A DNA stretch of 64,000 bases from assembly GCA_027493885.1 (NCBI GenBank), contig JAOSJZ010000001.1, forward strand, positions 3,218,622 to 3,282,621, given 5' to 3'. The translations under genes were made by a program, and so were the position numbers. Shown here one piece after another: positions 1 through 8,713 of this stretch (positions within the stretch are counted from its first letter, which is position 1; every line of letters starts with the position of its first letter). The DNA comes from Gaiella sp. GTDB taxonomy: Bacteria; Actinomycetota; Thermoleophilia; Gaiellales; Gaiellaceae. Below the pieces are notes generated by a model. It had not been told where the DNA came from. It searched no databases and saw only the letters and a list, made by a program, of their open reading frames with translations.

Positions 1-1279
1 CTCGAGGTCTTCGGGCAGGAGCTGAACGACGAGACGTACGCCGTCTGCCGCTCGGACATGATGCTGAAGGGCCAGGACGCGTCCCACATCGTCTCCGGCA
101 ACTCCTTCAGCGAGGACGGGCACGCGGGGCGGACCTTCGACTACATGCTCGCGAATCCGCCCTTCGGTGTCGAATGGAGGAGCGTCGAACGCGAGGTGAA
201 AGACGAGCACGCGACGCTCGGCTTCCGCGGACGCTTCGGCGCGGGCCTGCCGGCGATCAACGACGGCAGCTTCCTCTTCCTCCAGCACATGATCTCGAAG
301 ATGAAGCCGGCCGAGGAGGGCGGCTCGCGAATCGCGATCGTCTTCAACGGCTCGCCGCTCTTCACCGGCGCAGCCGGCTCCGGGCCATCTGAGATCCGCC
401 GCTGGATCATCGAAAACGACTGGCTCGAGGCCGTCGTCGCTCTCCCCGACCAGCTCTTCTACAACACGGGCATCTCCACCTACCTCTGGGTTCTCACGAA
501 CCGGAAGAGCGACGAGCGGCGCGGGAAGGTCCAGCTGGTCGACGCGCGCGAGTGTTGGGTGAAGATGCGCAAGAGCCTCGGCGAGAAGCGCAAGGCGATC
601 TCGTCCGAGCAGATCGAGGAGATCACCCGTCTCTACGGCGCCTTCGAGAAGGGCGAGTGGGTGAAGATCTTCCCCAACGAGGCCTTCGGCTATCAGCGGA
701 TTACGGTCGAGCGACCGCTGCGCCTTCGCTACACGGGCGACGGCGCACTCGAGCGGCTAGAGAGGTCGAAGGCGTTCGCGAAGCTCGCTATCGAGCAGCG
801 CGAGGTGCTCGCAAGCGTCGTCGGCAGCCTTGCAAGTCTGGACGACCGATCGGGCCGAGGCGCTTGCCGCTGCGACCGCCCTCAATGGGAAGCTTCCGAG
901 AGTCGCGGAGAAGGTGCTGCTCGAGGTCATCGCCGTCCGGGATCCTGAAGCGCCGGCGCTTGACGAGCCCGACCCGGAGCTCCGCGACCAGGAGAACGTG
1001 CCGCTACCTGACGAATCGGTGACGTTCGAGCCGGACCCGTCCGCACGCCTCGCGAGCGAGCCGTACCGCCGAGCGGTGGAGAAGTACATGGCGGCCGAGG
1101 TGGTGCCCTATGTGCCGGACGCATGGGTCGATGACTCGAAGACGAAGCTCGGCTACGAGATCCCGCTTACGCGGCACTTCTACAAGTACGTGCCACCTCG
1201 TCCGCTCGAGGAGATCGACGCGGAGATCCGCGCCCTCGAGGAGGAGATTCAAGGGCTGCTCGGCGAGGTAACAGCGTGA
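1..1279 (+). CDS. hsdM: Type I restriction-modification methyltransferase subunit HsdM, 5'-truncated by window edge, internal frameshift
   Basis: N6-adenine DNA methyltransferase subunit of a type I restriction-modification enzyme; with HsdS it methylates the recognition site and protects host DNA. The reading frame is already open at base 1, so the start is outside the window. The amino-methyltransferase motif IV NPPF is at 154-165, in the context MLANPPFGVEW. The frame that carries it runs into non-homologous sequence after about 840. A second frame from about 830 (VWTTDRAEALAAATAL onward) supplies the expected HsdM C-terminus and ends at 1279. The two frames differ by one base, so there is a single-base indel near 830-845; whether it is a sequencing error or a real inactivation cannot be told from this sequence. 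The stop overlaps the hsdS start by 4 bp (GTGA), so the three hsd genes form one operon. Confidence 0.88.
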
Positions 1280-2499
1280 GCCAGGCGCCTCCAGCATGGC
1301 AAAGGATTCGGGCGAAGCACCTCTACCGTGTCGTCGACGAGCGAGTCGGCGACGAATCGCTTCCTCTACTGGCCGTCTCGATTCATCACGGCGTCGTACC
1401 CCGCGAGAGGCTCACAGACGACGAGCCCCGTGCAGACAGTCTCAGCGGCTACAAGCGATGCGCGGCAGGTGATGTTGTCGTCAACCGGATGCGCGCGTTT
1501 CAGGGTGCTGTCGGAGTCGCGCCACAGGCTGGGATTGTCAGTCCCGATTACGTCGTGCTTCGCATGGTCGACGGAGTCGATGTCCCCTTCTTCCATCACC
1601 TGTTCCGTTCGACCTGGTTCGTTGGAGAGATGACCGCGCGCCTTCGAGGCATTGGCAGCTCCGATCAGGGGAATGTGCGTACGCCGCGAATCAACGTTGA
1701 AGACTTTGGGGAGATCGTTCTTCGGCTCCCGCCGCTTGACTCGCAGCGCGAGATCGCCGGTCTCCTCGATGCCGAGACGACGCGGATTGATGCACTGATC
1801 GAGAAGAAGCGGCGCATGACGGAGCTCCTCGAAGACCGGCGGGTTGCGATCACCGCCGCAGGAGTTGCGAATGCAGAGTGGCCCCGCGTGAAGCTGACAT
1901 TGGTCGCCCGGCTTGGGAGCGGCCACACGCCGAGCCGCGACCGCCCCGACTGGTGGGAGAACCCGACGATCCCATGGATCACGACCGGTGATGTCGCACA
2001 GATGCGAGGCGATCGCATCGAGTTCATCGAAACCACCAAGCTCGCGATCAGCGAGCTCGGTCTAGCAAACTCGGCGGCTGAGCTGCACCCTGCCGGAACC
2101 GTCGTTCTTTCCCGGACAGCGTCGGTTGGCTTCTCGGCGATCATGGCCCGCCCGATGGCGACGAGCCAGGACTTCGCGACCTGGACGTGCCAAGCGCGCC
2201 TCCGCCCGCGCTTCCTCCTCCTCTGTCTTCGGGCCATGCGGACCGAGCTGCTTGGCCGGCTCGCGGTGGGCTCGACGCACAAGACGATCTACATGCCGGA
2301 CATCGAGGCGATCCGCGTACCGCTGCCGACGGTCGAGGAGCAAGAGCGGATTGCGACCGAGGTGTGGGAGGGGCTTCGGCCGATTGACGCGGCCGTTGCA
2401 GCGATCGATCGGCACGTCGCCCTGCTGCGCGAGCACCGCCAAGCACTGATCACGGCGGCCGTAACCGGACAGCTCGACGTCGCGAAGGCTGCCGCATGA
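1276..2499 (+). CDS. hsdS: Type I restriction-modification specificity subunit HsdS
   Basis: DNA-sequence recognition subunit of the type I system, 407 aa, the usual length. It shows the two-fold HsdS layout. Target-recognition domain 1 covers about residues 5-160. A central conserved helical spacer follows (LPPLDSQREIAGLLDAE, about 155-200). Target-recognition domain 2 covers about 200-345. The C-terminal conserved repeat is LPTVEEQERIATEVWEGL followed by a helix ending in LITAAVTGQLDV. Each conserved region is the typical qxxIaxxLd-type motif that docks on HsdM. The GTG start overlaps the hsdM stop (GTGA) and the stop overlaps the hsdR start (ATGA), indicating translational coupling. The specificity cannot be predicted from sequence alone. 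Confidence 0.93.
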   Translation: MSQAPPAWQRIRAKHLYRVVDERVGDESLPLLAVSIHHGVVPRERLTDDEPRADSLSGYKRCAAGDVVVNRMRAFQGAVGVAPQAGIVSPDYVVLRMVDGVDVPFFHHLFRSTWFVGEMTARLRGIGSSDQGNVRTPRINVEDFGEIVLRLPPLDSQREIAGLLDAETTRIDALIEKKRRMTELLEDRRVAITAAGVANAEWPRVKLTLVARLGSGHTPSRDRPDWWENPTIPWITTGDVAQMRGDRIEFIETTKLAISELGLANSAAELHPAGTVVLSRTASVGFSAIMARPMATSQDFATWTCQARLRPRFLLLCLRAMRTELLGRLAVGSTHKTIYMPDIEAIRVPLPTVEEQERIATEVWEGLRPIDAAVAAIDRHVALLREHRQALITAAVTGQLDVAKAAA

Positions 2500-5400
2500 C
2501 TATCGGCGCGACTGAGCGGAAGTTCGAGGGTGCCATCGAGGCGTGGCTGCTCGAACACGGCGGCTACGTGAAGGGCGATCCGCATGCGTTCGACGTTGCG
2601 CTCGGCCTCGATCCCGGCGAGCTGCTGGCGTTCATCCGAGCCACTCAGGAGCCCGCTTGGAGGAGCCTTGTCCCTCGGCACGGCGGCGAAGCGGCGGCAG
2701 AAACGAACTTCCTGCGTCGGCTCGCAAAGGAGCTGGACGAGCGCGGCACTGTCGACGTCCTCCGGCACGGGGTGAAGGACCTGGGCATCGAGATCCGGCT
2801 GGCGTACTTCAAGCCCGCGCACAGGCTCACGCCCGAGCTCGTCGCCGCCTACGAAGCGAACCGGCTCGTGCTCGTGCGCCAGTTCCTCTACGAGGACTCG
2901 GATAGGACGATCGACCTCGCCCTCTACGTCAACGGGATCCCAGTGGCGACGGCGGAGCTCAAGAACCCGCTGACCGGACAGAACGTCGAGGACGCAATCG
3001 TCCAGTACCGCCGCGACCGCGACCCGAAGAACCTCACGCTCGCCCGGCGCGCTGTCGTCCATTTCGCGGTCGACCCCGAGCTCGCCGCGATGACGACGAA
3101 GCTCGCCGGCGCCGCGACGCAGTTCCTTCCCTTCAACCGCGGCTCCGAAGACGGCGGCGCGGGCAACCGGTTCAACCCGGACGGCCACAAGACCGCCTAC
3201 CTCTGGGAGCAGGTCTGGGAGCGGGACGGCTGGCTCGACCTCCTCGCCCGCTTCGTCCAGGTCGAGCGCCCCGAGAAGGGCTCGGCGGCCGAGCGGCGCG
3301 CGAAGACGAGGATCGTCTTCCCGCGCTTTCACCAGTGGGATGCGGTGCGCAAGCTTGAGGCGCACGCGCGCGAGCACGGGGCGGGCCAGACCTACCTCGT
3401 GCAGCACTCGGCTGGCTCGGGCAAGTCGAACTCGATCGCCTGGCTCGCCCACCGGCTCTCCAGCCTTCACGACGCGGCCGATCAGCCCGTCTACGACAAG
3501 GTCGTGGTCATCACCGATCGGCTCGTCCTCGACCGGCAGCTCCAGGACACGATCTACCAGTTCGAGCACGCCCACGGCGTCGTCGTGCGGATCGACAAGC
3601 ACTCGGGCCAGCTCGCCGACGCGCTCGCGGGCGAGCAGGCGAGGGTCATCGTCACGACGCTCCAGAAGTTCCCGTTCGTGCTCGACAAGGTGGGTGAGCT
3701 CCCGGCCCGTCGGTACGCGGTGATCGTCGACGAGGCGCACTCCTCGCAGACCGGCGAGGCGGCCGCCGAGCTCCGGCGCATCCTCTCCGGTGGATCGGAG
3801 CAGGAGAGGCTGGAGCTCGCCGAGCAGGAGGACGCGGCCGAGGAGGCCGAGCGCGGCGACTCGCAGGATCTGCTCGCCCGCTCGCTCGAGGGGCGCGGTC
3901 GTCCGCAGAACCTTTCCTTCTTCGCCTTCACCGCAACCCCGAAGGCGAAGACGCTCGAGCTCTTCGGCACGCCAGTCGACACGTACGAAGGACGGCGCTA
4001 CGTCCCCTTCCACCTCTACTCGATGCGGCAGGCGATCGAGGAGAGCTTCATCCTCGACGTGCTCTCCAACTACACGACCTACAAGACCTTCTTCCGCATC
4101 GAGAAAGCGATCAGGGATGATCCCGAGTACGATCCAGCGCGCGCGAAGCGGGCGATCGCCCGGTTCGTCACCTTGCACCCGTACAACCTCGCGCAGCGCG
4201 CGGAGATTGTCGTCGAGCATTTCCGCGAGCGCACTGCGAAGAAGATCGGCGGTCGGGCGAAGGCGATGGTGGTGACGAGCTCGCGCCTCCACGCGGTGCG
4301 GACGAAGCTCGCGATCGACGCCTACGTCGCCGAGAAGGGCTACCCGGACGTGCACGCGCTTGTCGCCTTCTCGGGCAAGGTGATCGACGAGGGGGACGAG
4401 TTCACCGAGCCGGGGATGAACGGCTTCCCCGAATCGCAGACCGCGGAGCGGTTCGGCTCGGACGACTACCAAGTGCTCGTCGTCGCGGAGAAGTTCCAGA
4501 CCGGGTTCGACCAGCCGCTGCTGCACACGATGTACGTGGACAAGGTGCTGACCGGCCTCAACGCGGTGCAAACGCTCAGCCGCCTCAACCGGATCCACCC
4601 CCAGAAGTCCGACACCTTCGTGCTCGACTTCCGGAACGAGCTGGACGAGATCCAGGAGGCATTCCGTCCGTACTACGAGCGCACCGAGGCCGTTCCGACC
4701 GACCCGAACTTGCTCTACGACACGCACCGTGCGCTCTGGGACTTCGGTGTCCTGCGCGAGGAGGAGGTCGAGGCCGGTGTTCAGGCGCTACTGGCGGTGA
4801 CGGAGACGAGCGGCCATGGCGCCGTTTACGCGGCGCTCGACCCCGCGCGCGATCGCTTCAGCGAGCTCGACGAGGAGGTGCAGGACGCCTTCCGGGACGT
4901 CCTCACCCGGTTCGTGAACATGTACGCCTTCGTCTCGCAGATCGTCTCGTACGTCGACCGCGAGCTCGAGCGCGACTACCTGTACGGGCGCGCGCTCCTC
5001 GCGTACCTGCCCGGCCAGGCGGCCGAGCGGCTCGACCTCGGCAGCGAAGTCGAGATGACGCACCTCAAGATCGCGCAAACGTTCGAGGGTTCGGGCTCAC
5101 TCGAGGAGGGAGGAGGCGAAGTCGTCGCCATCTTCTCCGGTCGCGGGAAGGAGCACGAGCCGGAGACGGAGCACCTTTCACAAATTGTCGAAGTGATCAA
5201 CGAGCGCTACGGGCTCGAGCTCGGAGACGCCGACCAGCTGCTTTTCGACCAGTTCGAGGAGACGTGGGCGGCCGACGAAAGCCTCGCCGCGCGGGCGCGC
5301 ACGAACACCTTCGAGAACTTCCGCCTAGTCTTCGACCGGACGTTCATCGAGACCGTGGTGAAGCGGATGGATCAGAACGAGGACATCTTCAAACGCATCC

Positions 5401-5504
5401 TCGACGACGCGGAGTTCCAGACGACGGTCCTCGACTATTACGCTGAGCGGCTCTACGAGCGACTACGCGCCGAGGACGATCAGCTCGGGCTGTCGCCGGC
5501 GTAG
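2496..5504 (+). CDS. hsdR: Type I restriction endonuclease subunit HsdR
   Basis: Motor and nuclease subunit of the type I enzyme (1002 aa, full length). It translocates DNA with ATP and cleaves unmethylated DNA. The N-terminal PD-(D/E)xK nuclease is visible as D140 followed by E154-L-K156 (TIDLALYVNG then ATAELKNPLTG). The SF2 helicase motor has Walker A GSGKS at 307-311, DEAH at 412-415 and motif III FTATPKAKT. A long C-terminal helical region follows, which would contact the methyltransferase core. No frameshift or missing catalytic residue is seen, so the restriction arm looks intact even though hsdM is shifted. The ATG overlaps the hsdS stop. The next gene is convergent and ends only 16 nt downstream. 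Confidence 0.95.
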   Translation: MTIGATERKFEGAIEAWLLEHGGYVKGDPHAFDVALGLDPGELLAFIRATQEPAWRSLVPRHGGEAAAETNFLRRLAKELDERGTVDVLRHGVKDLGIEIRLAYFKPAHRLTPELVAAYEANRLVLVRQFLYEDSDRTIDLALYVNGIPVATAELKNPLTGQNVEDAIVQYRRDRDPKNLTLARRAVVHFAVDPELAAMTTKLAGAATQFLPFNRGSEDGGAGNRFNPDGHKTAYLWEQVWERDGWLDLLARFVQVERPEKGSAAERRAKTRIVFPRFHQWDAVRKLEAHAREHGAGQTYLVQHSAGSGKSNSIAWLAHRLSSLHDAADQPVYDKVVVITDRLVLDRQLQDTIYQFEHAHGVVVRIDKHSGQLADALAGEQARVIVTTLQKFPFVLDKVGELPARRYAVIVDEAHSSQTGEAAAELRRILSGGSEQERLELAEQEDAAEEAERGDSQDLLARSLEGRGRPQNLSFFAFTATPKAKTLELFGTPVDTYEGRRYVPFHLYSMRQAIEESFILDVLSNYTTYKTFFRIEKAIRDDPEYDPARAKRAIARFVTLHPYNLAQRAEIVVEHFRERTAKKIGGRAKAMVVTSSRLHAVRTKLAIDAYVAEKGYPDVHALVAFSGKVIDEGDEFTEPGMNGFPESQTAERFGSDDYQVLVVAEKFQTGFDQPLLHTMYVDKVLTGLNAVQTLSRLNRIHPQKSDTFVLDFRNELDEIQEAFRPYYERTEAVPTDPNLLYDTHRALWDFGVLREEEVEAGVQALLAVTETSGHGAVYAALDPARDRFSELDEEVQDAFRDVLTRFVNMYAFVSQIVSYVDRELERDYLYGRALLAYLPGQAAERLDLGSEVEMTHLKIAQTFEGSGSLEEGGGEVVAIFSGRGKEHEPETEHLSQIVEVINERYGLELGDADQLLFDQFEETWAADESLAARARTNTFENFRLVFDRTFIETVVKRMDQNEDIFKRILDDAEFQTTVLDYYAERLYERLRAEDDQLGLSPA

Positions 5505-5520
5505 CCCCGGACATCGGCTG

Positions 5521-6216
5521 CTACGCAGCGAGATCACGCTCGGCCCGCTCCACGAGGGCGTCCCATGCGACGTACTGAGCTCGGCTCGCACGGTCGTACT
5601 CGTCGAATGAGACTCCCTCCGACTCAAGCCGCTGGCGGCAAACCTCGGGATTCGGCACGTCCGAGTCGGTCGTCCTCCAGCCTTCCGGGATCTTGCCGCC
5701 GCTCTGCAGCACGCGGTGGGGGCTGGGGAAGTGCTGGAGCGTCGCGGCCGCGCGACCGACGGCGCGAGCGCCCTGAGTATCGCCGCGTACCGCGATCGAG
5801 ATGTCGCCGTAGGTCGTCCACTCGCCTGCGCGGACGTTTCCCGCGACCGCCAGGTATGGATCTGCGGTTGCACGGTACTGAGGGGCGAGTCGCCAGTGAA
5901 TGGGTCGCTTGCCGGGCACCTCTTCGATTACGCGTCGGGCCTGTAGCCCGCGGAGCGACATGTGCGCGTTGGCAGTGTCGTAGCCGTCTGCCATCCGCTG
6001 ACAGATCTCTGCGGTCGTGAGGCCGTCATCGTCAGCAACCCGAAGCACCTCGACCATCTCTTGCTGCCGCTTGCCGAGACCGAGCGCATCTGCCGGGTCA
6101 GCGGTCGGTTCCAGGGTTAGTTCGGCGGCGCGGACGTCCTGCTGTCGGAGCTCCTGTGCGTAGGTGATGCACGCGTTTCCGATGGCCTCCACCAGCTCTG
6201 CGAGTGCGGTACTCAT
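5521..6216 (-). CDS. Winged-helix / alkyltransferase-like (MGMT DNA-binding fold) protein
   Basis: A 231-aa protein with no exact family name that I recognise. Residues about 48-110 look like a winged helix (LTTAEICQRMADGYDTANAH, then RVIEEVPGKRPIHWRL). Residues about 120-185 resemble the DNA-binding domain of O6-alkylguanine-DNA alkyltransferases (GEWTTYGDISIAVRG, ARAVGRAAATL, SPHRVLQSGGKIPEGW). The methyl-acceptor Cys of the PCHRV motif is absent: SPHRV at 165-169 replaces it, as in catalytically dead ATL proteins that bind alkylated bases. A start at 6216 is preferred because AGGGG lies about 8 nt upstream; an in-frame start 15 codons earlier lacks one. It converges on hsdR and diverges from the AbiE operon, so it sits inside a defence cluster. 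Role as a DNA-damage or modification sensor, or as a regulator, is inference. Confidence 0.7.
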   Translation of the reverse strand: MSTALAELVEAIGNACITYAQELRQQDVRAAELTLEPTADPADALGLGKRQQEMVEVLRVADDDGLTTAEICQRMADGYDTANAHMSLRGLQARRVIEEVPGKRPIHWRLAPQYRATADPYLAVAGNVRAGEWTTYGDISIAVRGDTQGARAVGRAAATLQHFPSPHRVLQSGGKIPEGWRTTDSDVPNPEVCRQRLESEGVSFDEYDRASRAQYVAWDALVERAERDLAA

Positions 6217-6335
6217 CTTATGGCCCCTATCGAGTCGTTGTGGACAGCGAGAGTATTCCACTTAATATGGCGTTTGTCAAGTTCATCTAGAGTGGCACCA
6301 TAACTCAGGTTCGAAGCGACTAGGAGGTCTGCGAT

Positions 6336-6406
6336 CTAGCTCATATTTGAGCTAGTTCGAAGTAATTTCTCCATGACCCGCTACGAAATAGCTCAAATAT
6401 GAGCTA
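6336..6406. promoter_or_regulatory. Paired inverted operator palindromes upstream of abiEi
   Basis: Two palindromes lie in an AT-rich gap. The first is at 6336-6355 (arms CTAGCTCA and TGAGCTAG, spacer TATT). The second is at 6389-6406 (arms TAGCTCA and TGAGCTA, spacer AATA). The 16-bp cores are exact reverse complements of each other. The second ends 13 nt before the abiEi GTG. AbiEi antitoxins are known to bind inverted repeats in their own promoter for negative autoregulation, so these are likely AbiEi operators; they could also affect the divergent ATL-like gene. Confidence 0.7.
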
Positions 6407-6419
6407 ACATGCAGCAACA

Positions 6420-7157
6420 GTGGCCCGATACTCGACGATCCACCGGCTCGCTGACATCGCCCAGGACCAGTGGGGACTCGTCACGCGCCGTCAGGCCGAA
6501 CGCACGGGCCTCTCTCCCGCCACCCTCCAGCGCCTCGCTTCCCAATCGGCGCTGGAGCGGGTTGCTCAGGGTGTGTACCACCTCGCCGGGGCACCGACGC
6601 CGGACCACATCGAGCTCCGTGCTGCCTGGCTGCAGCTCGCACCCGATGTCCTTGCCTGGAACCGGACTCCCGCCCAGGGCGTCGTCTCGCACCGGTCGGC
6701 CGCAACTCTCTACGGTCTTGGACACCTGCCCGCCGACCGTCACGAGTTCACGCTTCCGGGCCGGAGGCAATCGCGTCGCCTCGACGTGCGCCTCCATCAC
6801 CGCCGCGTGGCGGATGACGAGTGGATCTCGCTTCGAGGCCTGCCCGTCACGCTGCCGTCCCGGATCGCAGCCGACCTCCTCCGTGACCGGGAGGACCCCG
6901 AGGCAGTGGCTCACGTCGTTGCCGACGCGATCCGCGGGGTCTACGACTACCCAGGCAGTTTCGCGAAGACGCTCGCTCCCCATGCAGCGAAGTTCGGGCT
7001 CCGGCGGAACGACGGTCTCGCTCTCCTGAGCTGGCTTCTCGATCTCGTTGGAGATCCAGAGACACGAGAGTGGACGGCCGAGGCTCGGGAGACTATCGAT
7101 CGAGCAGCCGAACCGAAGGGGTCGAACTCGACGGCGACTCGGGTGCAGTCCGCCTGA
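6420..7157 (+). CDS. abiEi: AbiEi-type antitoxin / transcriptional regulator (type IV toxin-antitoxin)
   Basis: Antitoxin and autorepressor of an AbiE system, 245 aa. The N-terminal winged-helix AbiEi_4-type domain spans about residues 5-55 (WGLVTRRQAERTGLSPATLQ, then VYHLAG). The AbiEi C-terminal domain contains the characteristic VSHRSAATLYGLG (89-101) and GLPVTLPSRIAADLL (140-154). The GTG start gives the standard N-terminus MARYSTIHRLADIA; no clear ribosome-binding site precedes it, so the message may be leaderless or weakly translated. The stop overlaps the toxin start (TGATG), the usual operon arrangement. The paired palindromes directly upstream fit negative autoregulation. In the known family the antitoxin counteracts the toxin without binding it. 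Confidence 0.85.
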   Translation: MARYSTIHRLADIAQDQWGLVTRRQAERTGLSPATLQRLASQSALERVAQGVYHLAGAPTPDHIELRAAWLQLAPDVLAWNRTPAQGVVSHRSAATLYGLGHLPADRHEFTLPGRRQSRRLDVRLHHRRVADDEWISLRGLPVTLPSRIAADLLRDREDPEAVAHVVADAIRGVYDYPGSFAKTLAPHAAKFGLRRNDGLALLSWLLDLVGDPETREWTAEARETIDRAAEPKGSNSTATRVQSA

Positions 7158-8053
7158 TGCCGGCAGGCCGCAGCTACGTGAGTCCAGCTGCGTTCCGCCA
7201 GGCGCTCACAGACAAGCTGCGGGCGAAGGCGGAGACGACCCAATGGACGCTGCAGCAGCTCCAGCGTCAGATGGCGTACGACCGGCTGCTCGAGCGCCTG
7301 TATCTGGTCGACGACGGGTGGGTGGTGAAAGGCGCGACGGCGCTGCTCGCGCGCGACATCGGTGTGCGGGCGACGGTCGATGTCGACGTCTACCGCGAGG
7401 CGGCTAGGGAAGTCGCCGAGGCCGACTTGCGTGCCGCGGCTGCGAGGGACATCGGTGATTGGTTTACCTTCGAGCTGAGCGCTGGTCGGCCGGTTGCCGC
7501 CGGTGCACCCGGTATTCGCACTCCGGTGACGGCGTTTATCGGCCCGACGGTCTGGGTTTCCTTCAATGTTGACCTTGTCGGCTCGGACCTGAGGATGACC
7601 GGCGACCCGGATCCTGTGCCTCCTCTTGCGCGCGTAGCGATGCCCGACGTCGAGCAGCACGGGTATCGGGCATACCCACTCGTCGATCACATTGCCGACA
7701 AGGTAGTGGCGATGTTCGAGTCGCACGGCGAGCGGGGCATGCCGTCAACAAGATTCAAGGACCTCGTCGACATGGTCGCGATCGTGCTCAGCGCCTCAGT
7801 GGCCGCGGAGCCACAGCTAAGGGCGCTGCGCTCCGAAGCCGACCGACGTGGCGTCACGCTGCCCGGACGTTTCGCCGTGCCCGACCGATCGCTGTGGGAG
7901 CGGGGCTATGCAGCGGAAGCCGGCCGATCCCTGCTGCCCATCGCCCATACGCTCGATGAAGCCCTGGCCACTGTCTCACCGTTTCTCGATCCGCTACTCG
8001 ACGGAAGCGCCACTGGGACGTGGGATTCCGAGCACCGTCAGTGGTCGACGTGA
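7157..8053 (+). CDS. abiEii: AbiEii/AbiGii-family nucleotidyltransferase toxin
   Basis: Toxin of the AbiE system, 298 aa. AbiEii proteins are DNA-polymerase-beta-type nucleotidyltransferases that cause reversible growth arrest; studied homologues add nucleotides to tRNA acceptor ends. Visible motifs are KGATALL at 58-64 with DVD at 75-77 (the Gx10DxD-type metal site, with Ala where many have Ser) and STRFKDLVDMVAI further on, the conserved K/R-DLvD motif. The chosen ATG at 7157 overlaps the antitoxin stop, although the frame is open further upstream. Tight coupling to abiEi and the neighbouring restriction system support a phage-defence role. The gene appears intact. Confidence 0.83.
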   Translation: MPAGRSYVSPAAFRQALTDKLRAKAETTQWTLQQLQRQMAYDRLLERLYLVDDGWVVKGATALLARDIGVRATVDVDVYREAAREVAEADLRAAAARDIGDWFTFELSAGRPVAAGAPGIRTPVTAFIGPTVWVSFNVDLVGSDLRMTGDPDPVPPLARVAMPDVEQHGYRAYPLVDHIADKVVAMFESHGERGMPSTRFKDLVDMVAIVLSASVAAEPQLRALRSEADRRGVTLPGRFAVPDRSLWERGYAAEAGRSLLPIAHTLDEALATVSPFLDPLLDGSATGTWDSEHRQWST

Positions 8054-8151
8054 GCGCGCGGGGACGACGCTGTCCGACGCATTGGGGATGACGTCCCTCA
8101 AACGTCGGACACAGCTGGACAAGGAGACGACCCCTGGGCTGGAATGACGCG

Positions 8152-8313
8152 GTGCGTCTGGTTGCTGCCATCTGGCGTCTCTTGCGGAGCCTTCTCCGCG
8201 ACCTCGCTCCCCGCGCCTCCACGAGCCGGATGGTGGACGACGAACAAGCACAGCACGACGATGTTCTCGACGCCGCCCACGACGAGGACGGCATGGACGC
8301 CACTGGCTTGTGA
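8152..8313 (+). CDS. Possible small protein: hydrophobic/amphipathic helix plus acidic tail
   Basis: A 53-codon frame starting with GTG at 8152 encodes a hydrophobic-basic helix (RLVAAIWRLLRSLLRDLA) followed by a strongly acidic tail. Its TGA overlaps the GTG of the next frame at 8310 (GTGA), the same coupling style as the other genes here. There is no recognisable family. The frame remains open further upstream, so the start is uncertain; an AbiEii-overlapping GTG at 8050 in this frame stops after 13 codons. This could be a real small gene coupled to the interrupted D...ExK gene, or chance. Confidence 0.35.
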   Translation: MRLVAAIWRLLRSLLRDLAPRASTSRMVDDEQAQHDDVLDAAHDEDGMDATGL

Positions 8314-8529
8314 CTGTGGGTGAGGAGTGGCTGACCGAGTTGGCGAACCAGACGGTGCGGGAGCTCGGCCGTCGGGCGAGCAGCGACCGTCTTCGCCGAA
8401 TCAACGAACGCGACCATCTCCAGCCGTGTTGCGCCGCGGTCGCGCGTGCCGTCGCCGCACGTTGGGTACCGCCTCCGACAGTCTCGACTTCGTTCCGTTT
8501 TCAGTCGCCACTGTGGCCGCGGCTCGGGG
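8310..8529 (+). pseudogene. 5' part of an unknown gene interrupted by the IS21 element
   Basis: Seventy-three codons starting with GTG at 8310 (MTVGEEWLTELANQTVRELG, helical and charged) run straight into the left end of the IS21 element. The 3' part of what appears to be the same gene resumes at 10996 beyond the element. If the 2462-bp element (8530-10991) and one copy of a 4-bp GGGG target duplication are removed (2466 bp, divisible by 3), the two halves join in frame as one protein of about 220 aa. I do not recognise the family from this half. Confidence 0.5.
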
Positions 8530-8578
8530 TGCCCGCGCTCACGCGAGACTCTCCAGGTGTGCTCATCGAAGTTCCCCA
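8530..8578 (+). repeat. IS21 left terminal repeats (outer diverged and inner)
   Basis: The outer repeat is at about 8530-8555 and the inner repeat is at 8558-8578 (TGTGCTCATCGAAGTTCCCC then A). The 2-bp spacing between them is identical to that at the right end. The outer copy has drifted (CTCTCCA where the right end has TTCCCCA). Confidence 0.65.
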
Positions 8579-8713
8579 GGTGCGGGTTTCGGTTTGCCGC
8601 GTCGCTTCGTAGCTGAGCCGTAGGCGAAGCGGAGAAGCGGGGCGGCGGTCGCGCTGTCCGGGGTCCTCCTCAGCGTCGCGGTGGGTGCCGTCGACGCGAG
8701 GAGGACCGAGGGG

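Noticed and set aside
2289-4727. Very long minus-strand open frame (812 codons) across hsdR
   Set aside because: Antisense to a perfectly conserved HsdR. Its composition is the Arg/Val/Glu-rich pattern produced by reading high-GC codons backwards, and no domain is visible.
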